Positions 44,311-55,975 of a stretch of DNA of 64,000 bases are shown here, piece after piece. Where the stretch lies: positions 93,604,449 through 93,668,448 of the forward strand of contig NC_082596.1 in assembly GCF_030936135.1 (NCBI RefSeq). Direction: 5' to 3'. This DNA comes from Gavia stellata (lineage: Eukaryota; Chordata; Aves; Gaviiformes; Gaviidae). Each line of letters begins with the position of its first letter. Position 1 is the first letter of the stretch. A model generated the notes under the pieces. The model saw only the letters and a program-made list of their open reading frames with translations. It had not been told where the DNA came from and ran no database searches. A program made the translations under genes and the position numbers.

Positions 44311-47300
44311 CTGCAATGAGAGGTTTTGTGCAAAGCATGTTGTTATCAACATGGCGGGGGAGCAAAGCTGGCTACAAACTCTCCAGACAACACGAAGAAA
44401 AGCAGCCCAGGAGAGACTTTTCCTTCACTTTTTTTCCAAACCAAGAAACAAGCCTGGTAAGAGTTGCATGTGGTGACTCAGCTCAAGCGAACCCAAGGCA
44501 CTCAGCATCTTGGCGCAGCACAGCCTAAAGGTGCTGCAGGGAACATTCCCACCCACACGCAGGGTGCCCGCTCCCCATCTTTCGCACTAGCGTGCTACTG
44601 CGTTTCCGTGGAGATTGAAAAAAGCAGAATATATCACGGAACAAAAGCCAGCATCCCTCAAGGGCTCATATTGCCTCTTGTCCAGGCTGCTTCTATAAGT
44701 TAACTAGAGTCTGCAACCTTAGGAACTTTCCAAACTGCTGGGTAAGGTTTTTTTAATATTTTTGCCCAAGCTTTTGAAGTGCAGGACTAGGCATTGATAC
44801 AACATTCATAGCCATGAGAAACAGAGGCAAAATAAGTCCTAGACAGATTGAAATAGTGTATATCCTCTACTTAAGAATGGATAATTAAAAATGAAAAATA
44901 TGGAATGCCGTAACAGCACCAATCTGCTCAATGAAGAGAATGAAATGGAAATACTAAACTTGTGGCAAACCACTGGTCCCTTGGAGAAGTCAATGCCCAA
45001 GCTCCTGCTGACTTTAATATAATCAGAATTCTGCCTGCTATGAAAACTACCAATGTTCCCTATTCTTTCCACTTCATGGAAGTTCTCTTAACACACAAAA
45101 TTTGTATTTAACTATGCAGGTCCCAGGCCTGAACTTGCTTGCACAGGTGCGATGCTACCGAATTCATTAAAGTAATACTAGTCCCTAAAAAACTTGAGCA
45201 ACAGGTCAATGTTACTTAAGCTGACCAACTTCTCTTTAAAGAAATTCAAAAAGTCTTAGTCCAAAGGGACATGTTAATCAGTACTTGCATCCAAATGTCA
45301 CAGCTCAATTTATATCAGCTCCAAGCGGTTCATCTGATTGCTACAGCAATTTGACTTAGAGGGAAGGAAGGAAGGTTTGATGTGCTCATGGCAGTTAGGA
45401 CCTCCCAATTTTGCAGCCCTACAGCCCTTTGCCCTTCAGGAATGGGTGATCTTGCTGGGTATGAAATACCTGAGTATGCAAGAGAAACAAACGCTGCTGC
45501 ATTTACATTAAGCAAAAGCCAGAAAGTATTGATGGGGAATGGCAACGGCCTGAATGAAGCTCTTGGCTGGCTCTGAAATCACCGCTGGTGTAACAGTGAT
45601 CTTTCCAGCCTTCTGGAAATCTGGTTGCATTCTCGGCTCAGGGTTAAATAGAGGTTTGCTTTTTCCTCTTTATAAAAAACAGTAGTCTTGGGTTTTATTT
45701 ATTTTGTATATCTAGTATGTATTTACTTTGGGATTTAATGATCTAAACATCTTATAATTGCAAATCTCTCTCTTGCAACTCGTGATGAAGTTCCAAGGCT
45801 CTCACGGAAGTCATGACTGAGCAGAGGAGGAGACCCACATGGTGCTGGGGACCCTAGCAAGGACCAGTGCTCCCTCCAGGAGAGGCGGGGGGGACAGTGC
45901 TGGGGGCCGAGCTTTGCAGAGCAGCAGGGGTAGTGCCAGGCACAGCTTCTGGCAGGAGCCCCTTCTTTGAACACAGAACTGCCTCTGCATCGCCTCCAAG
46001 TTTCCCTTTTCCACTTCAGCCACCGTAAAGCATTAGGAAATCAAAGCGCTCTCTGATTCTGTGCATGGGCTTGCTCTCTGCTGATGGTATAGCATCAGTG
46101 CCCTCCGGAGTGTGCTCAAGGTGTTGGCCTTCCCAGGCAAGGCAGAGAAACGGGCAGGGTGGACAGAGACCTTCAGGCAGCAGGAAACTCCTGGGCAGCA
46201 CCAGCTGCTCACCAGCTGAGCAGGGAGAGCCTGGCACCCAGGCCACCGTATGTCAAGTTGTATGTCGCTCATACTGACTGATATTTCCCACTACAGTTAC
46301 TATATTGAAAAAAACTAGTTTGTTGTGCTCTTTTACAATGCTAGGAGCTTTTGAACACTATTAATTTTTGAGGTACAAAAAAAAGTGGTATGGATACAAG
46401 TATACAGTCTGAACTCTCGTGGGGAAATGCTGAAAGTTATTCTACTTTTGGAGCCGTTTTGTTCTTTTGCAAAAGAGCTCTTTTTGTTTCCCTTGGGATT
46501 CCCTCCTCCTGTTTATTCCCTACCTGGTAAGAGAGGAAAAGTAGTCCTCTTTTCTCACTGCCACCATTTCTTCAACAGCTAGCTGCCATCTTCCACAGGA
46601 CAAGCACTGAAGAGTTCTCATAAAACCAGAGTTCTGCCCACCTCCTAAAAATACCTTAGGGTAAAAGGAGAGGATGAAGTAATGGTGTAGTTTACCATAG
46701 CTGCCCCAGCTCTCACACACAGGGTCGCACAGCCTATACCTCACGGGTAGGAAGAGTTTATGTCCACATCCCTCAACATATCTTTTGGTTATAAGTAAGC
46801 AAGCACTCCATCTCCCTCATCAGAAAGAGAAGAAAGTAAAGAGGCCAACCAAAGCTCTGCAGAGACTCATTCTCTCAGGTCCTTACTTAGATCTTTATGC
46901 TCCCATCAACCCTACCTCCTTAAATAAATTATGTTTAATTCCTTGCCAACTTAAATCATTCAGGTAAGCATATTTAGCATCACATAATGAGCAGAAAGGG
47001 AGGTATTTTCCTCAGGTTAAGTGGCTCCATAAGGTCAGCACAGGGAAGGACCAGCCCTAACGTGACCGGACAACGTGGCCTGCCAAAGCTCGCCTGCATT
47101 ACTCCAGCTGCCCCCAGGAGACAATTTCAGAGCTGCTTTGGTTTCTCCAGAATTCAGAAAGCAGGTGAAGCACACTGCTGAGTCTGACCCAGCAACTGTA
47201 GTTATTGCAATTAATTTAAGAAAACTCAATGTAAGGTGACAGAAAGCTGTATAAACACTATCCTGCATTCACTGCACTGTCTGTAGGTTTAGCCAAGAGA

Positions 47301-49465
47301 GAGAAAGGAGGGTGTAGTCTTTCTAACAGCTTGATGAAGAATTGCCTATAAGAACCACACAGCCTAGAATCACTTATATTACACATAGATTCTTTTTCTT
47401 TAGCAATCTAAAATGCTAATAGGTCATTTTGGTCAGGCATATGAGCAAGATAAGCAAGAGCTGGAAGGTGGAATAGAAAACTAAAGAATGATCTTTTGCT
47501 TGAAAGAGTTGTGATAGCATCAGGTAGTATGACCTTTTAAAATGGAAGAGAAAAAAAAAAAAGGACTGCCAGCATCATTAATTCTTTTCAAGGACTGCAT
47601 AATATTAGTCCTACTGAACATTTTCTTTATGCTCACTCTTCCACTTCTAAGTCATCTCGTATCTTCTGCAAAGTATCTTGTCCCTTAGAGAGAAGAGAAG
47701 AAAGCTTCCCAGCCCTCTGTGACTCATTGAAACAGCCTGGTAATTTGGCCTAAGATGGTCTCCTTTCTCAGCTGCAGTGTAAACATAAAGTTGTTGTTCT
47801 TGCTACTTACAGGTGGGGCACAGGGACTGAAACAGTCAGAGTATGGTGGGAGTTCTCCATAAGTAAGAAGGAAACGCGTGTCACAGCATCAATTTACATT
47901 GGATGAATAAGTACTGCAGTAGCTATGATCTCTTGAGTGTTGATGTGTATTTGCACGTCTCACCTTCACGGCTGAGAAACTAAATGCTGAAATGTTGGGA
48001 AACTTTTGCTAAAAAGAGAGTCACCGTTACCCAAATCTGCGTCATGCACAAGCTTGGAACATGCATCCGGGCCGCAGGAAGTGGTTTAATCATTAAAAGT
48101 TTTTCGGTGCCTAAACCTGAGGTGCTTAGGAACACGTGGGATGTGTGATCACAGCTTCAGAGCGCACTACTGCGTAGTAGCAATCCATACCCTAGCAACT
48201 TTTGTTTCCATGGTAAAAGCTGTCCTGTTTACTTTGAGCTTTACTATTCTCCACTGATCTGGGGAGATGTGACTAGATTGGTGAACAGGCAGATTAAAAG
48301 ATGAGCAAGCTCCAAGAAAAATCACCCAATAAATTTTCCAACTATTTCGCTTTCTTATCGAAGGGTTAGACACATTTAAAAAAACGTTAGGAATCGGCAT
48401 CTGAAAGGCAGGACAAAGCAACTAAGGATGCACCGTTGCTCCGTGACACCACGCAGCCACCGAGCGTTAGGCACAAATGCCGACGGGTTGGCACAGGTGA
48501 GGTCCGCCTCTCCCCTCTCCACATTTACCCACTTTGACCCTTCTGTTGAGAGGGTCCGGTTTCCAGTCCTCGCCTAAGGAAAGCGAGACCCCTGTGAAGA
48601 GGGAATACTGGAACAACCAACCCGTCTTTGACAGCGGTCTCCAAAATGACCTTTCTGATGCCTCAAACTACCTGTCATACCGCTGCCCAGCACCCTCCCA
48701 GGCCAGAGGCTAAACCGAGCCGCGCTCGGCCTGACTCAGCCCGCCAAACTCGACGCGAGCCCTCACACGGCCGCGGCTCCCGCTCCGCGCTCTGCCCTCA
48801 CAGGGAGCTGGGGAGCGGGACGGGCAGCTCCCGCCGCTCCGAGGAGGAGGTCGGGGGTGCCCGGCTGCTGTCCGGGGCAACTCCCGCGCCCTGGAGGACG
48901 GGGGAGCGAGCAGGGCCCTCTCCTCCCCAGGGGGACAAGGCCCCGCGGGGGCCACAGGCCGGGGCCTCCCCTCCCGGGGGCGGCGGCCCCGCCCGCTTCC
49001 CGGGCGCCAGGCCGCGGCCCCTCCGGCCAACGGCGGCGCGGAGCGGAGCGGGACACCCCGGCGGCCGGGCAGGACGCGCTCTCCATCGCCCCTTCCCCGG
49101 ACGAAGCGGAAGAACTCCGCCCCCGGCGGAGATCTCGGCCCCCGCCACCCACTGGCGGCCCTCCCGGCCCGGCGTACCGGGGCCCCGAGGGCGGGGGAGA
49201 GCCCGGCCTGGCCGCCGCGCCCCGTAGCGCGGGGCAGCGCGGCAGCAGCCTTCCCCGGGAGGGCCGCCCCCGGGCCGGGAGGCGAAGCCCGGGCCGCCCC
49301 CCCCCCGCGCTCCGGCGGGCGGCCGGTGCCCCACCGCCACCTCCCCCGCGGGAAGCTCTGCGCCCTACGCCCCCCGCCAGGACGCCGACAGTCAGAGGAG
49401 CCGCCCCCGCCAAACCGCCGAGCCCAAGTTTGCCGGGAGCGGCGGCCCGGCGGCGGCGGGGTTAC
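44311..49465 (-). other. NRSN1: NRSN1 first intron (inferred)
   Basis: There are 5.2 kb between the acceptor before coding exon 1 and the best donor in the CpG island. Short frames on both strands show no known family, and no repeat was recognised. The intron depends on the inferred 5' exon. Confidence 0.55.
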
Positions 49466-49555
49466 CTGTCCCTCCTGCCGCTCCCCTCGGCCGGCTGAGC
49501 AACCGCAGCGGCGCTAGCTGCGGCTCTCCCGCCCCGGTCCCATCTCCGCTCTGCG
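49466..49555 (-). other. NRSN1: Probable NRSN1 5' non-coding exon
   Basis: On the - strand, gagggacag followed by GTAACC (donor GT at 49465-49464) is a good splice donor in the CpG island and could join to the acceptor at 44311. The 5' limit is a guess, placed about 25-30 bases downstream of a TATA-like tacataatacg on the - strand (within 49575-49590). Known neurensin-1 genes begin with non-coding sequence upstream of the coding exons. No transcript evidence is available here. Confidence 0.45.
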
Positions 49556-49631
49556 CCGCGCCGGCCCCAGACACCACGTATTATGTACGGCCCGGAGCGC
49601 CGCTCGCTCCCGCTCCGTGCCTGCGCACTGA

Positions 49632-49646
49632 GCCGCCGCCGCCGCC
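49632..49646. repeat. (GCC)5 trinucleotide run
   Basis: Five perfect GCC units lie in the CpG island, just upstream of the putative NRSN1 transcription start. They would be in the promoter or extreme 5' UTR, depending on the true start. Confidence 0.85.
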
Positions 49647-49960
49647 GGGCGCCGAGGGGCGCCGGGCCGCGCTCGCCCCGCCGCCCCCGCCCGGAGGTGG
49701 CTCCTCAGGGGGGGACGGCTTAGGCGGGCTGGGCGAGGGAGGGGGGACCCCGGGCTCTCCCCCGGGCGCTGCCCCGGGCTGTCCCCGGCGGCCGGCTGCG
49801 GTGAGGAGGGTCCCTCCGGCCGGCGCACCGGCGGGGCCGTCCTCAGGGCCGGGCAGGCCCGCGGGTGCGCGGAGCGGCTGCCCATGTGCCCACCGAGGTC
49901 ACCGGGGTGTCCTCCCTGGGTGGCGGGAGCCTTGGGCCGGCTCTCTAATCGCATTGAAAC

Positions 49961-51483
49961 CCGCGGAGACTCGGTGCTCAGTGGCTCCACATCCCAGAAA
50001 GTGATACAGGAGCTGCGGAGAATAAGGCGCTGAGATCTGGGGGTTGGGGAAATAAATCGGAGACCCGACTGGACTTTTAAGAGAAACGGAGTGAGGCTGA
50101 GGGCCGAGCGTTGGTGTGCTGGGCCTGCCCTGGTCACAACGGGTTGGCCCTTCGGTGGGAAGAGCGAGTTTGGGGAATCAGGGAAGCTGGTGAGGGAAGA
50201 GTTAGAGGGCATGACAAGGCACTAAGAGCTGGAGATGCTAAAATGGATCCCGCAAAGAGGCGGTATGTAATTCCTCTGAAAAAATAATGAGATCGTAAAG
50301 GGCAAGAATGCTAAAGAGGCATTTCAATGCTCTGTACTGAAATAGGCGCGAAACCAGAGTATCGTTGCGTGCAGAAAAAACGAAGTGCATTAAAGCAAAA
50401 TGGGGTAGTATTAGCCAAAGGAAAACCAAGGTCTTCAAAGTGCTTAAATCACTATAGTGCATGAAGAAGCTGAGATTAATGGTGCTTTCATTAATGGCAA
50501 TGCCCAAGCTCCTTTGAAAAACCCCTGCATTTGATGACAACAGTAAGTTTGGGCAATTGCAAGCTAGGAATCATAAAAGTAGGTATCAAAAGAGCAAGTA
50601 AGGGATTGCATTTGGAGGAAGAAATGCTGCTTTCAGTGGCTTTCATCCTGTCCTTCCAAAGCTGTTACGCCTGTCTTGTTTCAAGTGATGAGTGATGCCA
50701 AAAGCTGTTCCCCTGACCCGAGCAGAGCTACTTACACAGCAGTATGCTCTTCAGTGAGTAGCGTTGGCATACCCCAGCCCGAGGCAACTAACGAGGCAAT
50801 GAACTGACAATTATTTGTGAAAAGCCAGGAAAATACAGTCAAGAGATAAATGAGTGAAAAGCAGGATGGAGTATCAGTCTTAAAAGAGATTTCCTGATGG
50901 ATTGTCCTGTAAGACTAACACCGGATTTGCCTGTAGGATCACGGTTGGGACTGAATGCTGCTTTATCCCAGGTCAGGAAGATGTCTTCTGTAGAAAAAGC
51001 AATTAATCTACATGAGCTGGCCTCTCTCTATTCACAAAGTTAGTTTCTTTTGATTACTTACCTACTGACAAAGGGAATAAATAAAAGGAATATGAAATAC
51101 CTGTGTTGGCCCAGTACAATTTTGTTTCCTGACACAGAAGTGATATGCTCAGTGAACCAAGACAAATTAGTGTTGTAGCAATGGGGACATTTGCAGTAAC
51201 GCTAAAAACGATCTGTGACCTCCAAATTAACAACCCTGACGGTTAACCACTGATAATCTCGGAGGGAAGTTGCTTTCAGTGCACTTTTAGTGCGTTAGGA
51301 AAACTGTAAACTCAGTCTGAGTTCAGAGCTGTTCTTGAAGTATACCTGAGCTTCGTTTCTGAGAGGTGTCAAACAGGAGACTGTAAATGTCCTGTTTAGC
51401 CTTGAAATCGGTAACATCAGTGCAAAGATGTTTCAGAATACCGGGACCTATAGGTCATGGTGTGACTCAGGATGTGAGCTGCT
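49961..51483. other. Intergenic sequence upstream of NRSN1
   Basis: This is a transition from GC-rich to AT-leaning sequence. No gene, repeat or RNA was recognised. Confidence 0.5.
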
Positions 51484-51698
51484 GATATTAGGAAAAATTT
51501 CTTTCCTGAGAGAGTGGTGAAGCACTGGAAGAGGCTGCCCAGGGAGGTGGTGGAGTCACCATCCCTGGAGGTGTTCAAGGAACATGTGGACGTGGCACTG
51601 TGGGACATGGTTTAGTGGGCACGGTGGTGTTGGGTTGATGGTTGGACTTGATGATCTTGCAGGTCTTTTCCAACCTTAATGATTCTGTGAGTCTGTGA
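51484..51698 (+). mobile_element. CR1 LINE 3' end (short copy)
   Basis: Starting at gatattaggaaaaatttctt, this copy covers the last coding stretch ([25 protein letters not shown]..., TAG at about 51612) and the 3' UTR, ending gattctgtgagtctgtg. It is strongly 5'-truncated. Confidence 0.93.
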
Positions 51699-52964
51699 AT
51701 TGCCAAATGGAAGTTTTTCCTCAGTTCTCAGCTTTCACAAAATTCAGACTGTGTTCATCCTGAAGGCTTCAACTGGGAGTGGCATGGAGAGCAAGTGTAA
51801 TAGTCTACCTCAAGCCGTAGATGTTGTTAGCTTGATTTTTTTTTCCCTTGTGGAGAGGGAACCCAAGCCTAGTGCTTTCCTCATCTTCCACCTGCTGTGC
51901 TAAAGGTTTGTGATGGACAGCAGTGAGCATGCCGAGGAAAAAAATGCTGTATTGTCAAGAACTTCTGTAGGTGGTGGCATTGGTTGCCATAGAGTTTACA
52001 GGCTTCTTCTCTTACTGAGAGGTGAAGTGATGATATCAGCCAGTTTGGCGAATGCAGCTTAGTTAGCTTCTGGGAGCCTGTGCTGAATAGGAGAAATTAT
52101 AGCTTCTGGAAAACACAGTTCTCTTGTAGCAAAATGCAGCAATTGGTATGAGACTCGTGTTCACTGAGTTGCAGATGTCTGTCCCTATTCGCTTACTGGC
52201 GATGGCAAGCTTCCAGAGGCTCTTCTGTTTCACATGTTGCGGAAAGCTGTGGCCCAAATAGTTCGGCTGTAGTGACATTATTGACACCGTTGCCTGTCCT
52301 TCCCTTCCTAGTGCCTGGCTCACCTTCACCTGGAGAGCAAGGCCCGTAACGCTCCCACTTCCTGGAAAACCTTCAGTTGACACGGAACCACAAGGAGCAG
52401 CTTGAAAGGAGATCTAAAGGTGATCCCACCCATCTTCCATGCTTTAAAGCGCAACAGAAGAGAGGTGGGAGAGCAGCTCCCTCCACTGCAGAAGCGGCTG
52501 AAGCTCCGTGAGGAGCAGGAGCTACTAGCTGTCATCTGCCCTGCTTCTGGCTTCGAGTCTCCTCCAGGAACTGTTGCTGCCATTCGGGTGGTGCCTCTAA
52601 GTGGGCAGAAATACTGGGGAGGGATGGGGCAAAAGGGCAGAGGTCCATTCAGTTCTGCAGTGCTTTTCTGGTGCTCTTTCTGCTGCCACTATGGCAGTTC
52701 AAAATGAGTAGAGGAGGCTGTGAGGGGCAAGGTGGCAGTTTCTCGTCCCCTCCCATGTGACATTCAGAGCAGATGCTCCTCTTAGGATGCCCAGTATCCA
52801 CACTGTTTTCTGATAGCAGAACCTGGAGGACAAATCCATAGCTGTCACAAGTGCAAAGTCAACGTGCTAGCTTAAAAGACATGAATACCTTTGTGAACAT
52901 GTTGGGTTCTTGCCTGCATTTCTCCTACCTGAAATGAGATTGGTGTCCTCTTCCTAGCGATAGG
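51699..52964. other. Intergenic sequence, one unexplained codon-like stretch
   Basis: The frame at 52402-52707 (first codon ATG, 101 codons) contains a charged stretch (ALKRNRREVGEQ, LQKRLKLREEQELLAV) that looks more protein-like than its neighbours, but I do not recognise a family. The rest is featureless. Confidence 0.4.
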
Positions 52965-53239
52965 TCAAGCGATAGGACAAGGGGAAATGGCCTCAAGTTG
53001 CACCAGGGGAGGTTTGGGCTGGATGTTAGGAGGAATTTCTTGACTGAGAGAGTGGTGAAGCACTGGAACAGGCTGCCCAGGGAGGTGGTGGATTCACCAT
53101 CCCTGGTGGCGTTCAGGGAACGTGTGGATGTGGCACTGTGGGACATGGTTTAGTGGGCATGGTGGGGTTGGGTTGACGGTTGGACTTGATGGTCTTATAG
53201 GTCTTTTCCAACCTTAATGATTCTGTGATTCTGTGATTC
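52965..53239 (+). mobile_element. CR1 LINE 3' end (short copy)
   Basis: The copy starts within the [28 protein letters not shown] coding region, stops in TAG near 53153, and ends in two and a half gattctgtg octamers. It is sense on the + strand and 5'-truncated. Confidence 0.93.
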
Positions 53240-55364
53240 CAGCTGCTTTTGGAGAGATATCTGGTGAGACAGGCTGGTTCTGGGGGAGGCAGCCATTGCC
53301 ATTCACTCTGCATACTGACTCGAATCAAGTAGCCAGAGAGGGTATATTATAAAAAGTATTTTATTTTTCAGAACTTCTAATGCAGAGGGTGGTTTATGAG
53401 TGGAAGGGGTGTTTTTTTCCGACTCTAGACAGATACTCCCAGCTGCTCCATTCCTGTTTTATCGAGGTGATTTGCCTGTTGATATCGTCTAGAAATCTGT
53501 GCTTGCCTACTTGTTTTTCAAATATTGCTGTATTTCCCAGTGCTTTCTTCAGAATGTTCTAGCTAGCAAAAATGAGTAATTGTCATAATATGTCATATTC
53601 TGCCATCACCATCTTTGTATATAGATTTGTCCTTGTCCCCTGAGCCAGAAACACAGAAGATGCTTTCTTGATAATCGAAATCATAAATCTAGGTGCTTTT
53701 TTCTGTCTTACCCTGAGAATATATGGCCTAGGATTCGTTAGTTCTCTTTTTCATTCCTGTTGGTGCTGGTGAATTTGAATATTATGATACCAGGGAATAT
53801 TTATGAGCTGTCTAATCCAAAACGCATATAGACAAGTGATTGAAGACGTGGCGACAACAGGGAGTTTGTATGAGGGAGCGAACATTTGCCTGTGAGGGGA
53901 TGCTGGGCAAAGGGGAATAGGAAGGAGGAATTAGAAGTATTCCAGTGACCCATCTTCCCTCAGAGACTGCCTCCGTTCATCATGTTTGTGCTTCAAGAGT
54001 TCAGTAAGAAACTTCCTTGCTCTTACACCTGGTTGTTTCCAAATAAACTTTGCAGATACTGTGTGTCTGCAGGGTTTAGAGGCAAAAAGCCTTGATTTAG
54101 AGCCAAATGAAATGGCAAAATGTCAAAACCACCATTTTCTAGAAGTGTCAAGCATTGGACAGCAAAAGTGTGCAGCAGTGAGTATTTTATTTGCAGCAGC
54201 TACCGCTAGACGGCTGTGTTGTTTTAAAATACACTGCCTATGAAGATCAGTGCCTAGGAGCTTGGGTTAATTTATAAAATTTGGTTTCTCATGGGAAGTG
54301 TAATTCAAAGTCAAGGGCAGGTGGGGGGAAACTATTCAGAATCAGTCTAAGCAATTCCGTTTTCTCGAGAGGAGACGTGGTATAAGGTACGTTCAAGTGC
54401 TGAGCACCCCTGTCGAGAGCAGACTTTCAAGAGTCCTTGGCTCCCCGTGGGACAACCAGCCGGGGACCGAGTTTCCAGGCGTGCTGCGGCTGCCACATGC
54501 ATGAGTTACTGTGCCTGAGTGGCTTAGGCCACATCAGATGAGTTTCTCGCTCCGCTGTATTCCTGCCTCTTGCGCCTGTGCGGAAAAGTGTGTGAACTGA
54601 AGCGTCTTTTGGTAACTCTTGCATGCCTGTGCTTTCTGTTCCCGTATGTGAGGTCGTTAAAGATGCTCCGCATGCCGCGTGCCAAGTTCTTCTGCGTATT
54701 GGTGCCCACATGGAAATGGGAGCATCTGAAAACTTGACCTCTACTGTGAATGTTGACGGTCACGAGGGTAGCATTAATAACTGCTCTCAAAATGCCCTGG
54801 AGTCTTAACATTTTATTCGGCTGATCGCTATCTCAGAAGTCATTATGCTGCTTCCTATCAGGGTTTGATAAACTTGATGGCTTTTATAATACAGCCATTG
54901 TAAGTTTACAGTGCAATTACTCTGTGGTTGGTCTCTCATATACCTTTATGTGTAATCTGAATGTTAACAACACGGCAGAGTGAAGGTAGTACACAAATAC
55001 AGTGTAATCAACGTTAACGGAGTTTTAAAAGGTGCATTTTGATTATAAGGCCAAAGATGGGAAGGATGACACCGTGATGCTGTTATTGCCTATGTATACT
55101 GGCAGTGTTTGTGAGTGGCTGTATCAGGCAGGAACCGCATTGTCTGCAGGATGCTGTACGAACCTCTGTGCAAGGGCATCTTCCACTTCAAAGAGTTACT
55201 TGTTTTTCTTGTCTAAAACAGTGTAATCGCACTGTGTTTGTAATGTAGTTAGCCACTATATCAAGTGCCAATTGCCAGGCTGTCATTGATTGTCTGTTAA
55301 TCTATATTTCTTGTTCAGAAAAGACTGCTGGATTTTAGCAATGAAGGTCTCTCTCCAAACAATT
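53240..55364. other. Intergenic sequence
   Basis: About 2.1 kb of average composition. Small frames on both strands (up to 95 codons) have no recognisable domain. Confidence 0.5.
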
Positions 55365-55975
55365 ACAGAATCACAGAATCACAGAATCACTACGGTTGGA
55401 AAAGACCTGTAAGATCATCAAGTCCAACCTGAAAAAAAAAAAAAAAAAAGCAAGCCATCCACCACACAACAACAAGGCACAACACACCAAAAACCAACCC
55501 ACCCAACACCACACAGCACCATGTCCATCAAGCTACATCCCACAATGCCACATCCACACGCTCCTTGAATACCTCCAGGGAGGGTGACTCTACCACCTCC
55601 CTGGGCAGCCTATTCCAATGTTTCACTACCCTCTCAGTAAAGAACTTTTTCCTAATATCTAGCCTGAACCTCCCCTGGCGCAACTTGAGGCCATTTCCTC
55701 TAGTCCTGTCACTAGTCACTTGGGAGAAGAGACCAACACCCACCTCTCTGCAACCCCCCTTCAGGTAGTTGTGGAGAGCGATGAGGTCTCCCCTCAGCCT
55801 CCTCTTCTCCAGGCTAAACAACCCCAGCTCCCTCAGCTGCTCCTCATCAGACTTGTGCTCCAGACCCCTCACCAGCTTCGTCGCCCTTCTCTGGACACGC
55901 TCCAGCACCTCAATGTCCTTCTTGTAGTGAGGGGCCCAAAACTGAACACAGTATTCGAGGTGCGGCCTCACCAGC
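55365..55975 (-). mobile_element. CR1 LINE 3' end with an A-rich insertion in its UTR
   Basis: On the - strand this carries the CR1 C-terminal coding region ([53 protein letters not shown]) and a 3' UTR ending in three acagaatc octamers at the left (55365-55390). Compared with the other copies it has an 18-base A run (55432-55449) and a long A/C-rich segment (55450-55525) between the terminal hairpin-like region and the coding end. The right end is a 5' truncation. Confidence 0.94.

Larger units (their letters stand above)
48700..49960. promoter_or_regulatory. NRSN1: CpG island, likely NRSN1 promoter
   Basis: About 1.2 kb is extremely GC-rich with very dense CG dinucleotides, in sharp contrast to the flanks. 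It includes GC boxes (ccgccccgccgcccccgccc near 49675-49693), a cctgcgcac NRF1-like half-site near 49619, a (GCC)5 run at 49632-49646 and a 10-C run at 49297-49306. Its position upstream of NRSN1 on the - strand makes it the natural promoter. The long open frames of 180-232 codons on both strands here follow from the lack of AT-rich stop codons and are not taken as genes. Confidence 0.85.

Noticed and set aside
44053..44352. Longer NRSN1 N-terminus starting at 44352
   Set aside because: The extra 17 codons lie upstream of the acceptor at 44311, do not resemble the family, and the ATG at 44301 gives the usual 195-residue length.
48628..50212. Long open frames of 180-232 codons on both strands across the CpG island
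   Set aside because: Very high GC removes stop codons in all frames. The peptides are Pro/Arg/Gly/Ala-rich with no family similarity and overlap each other on opposite strands.
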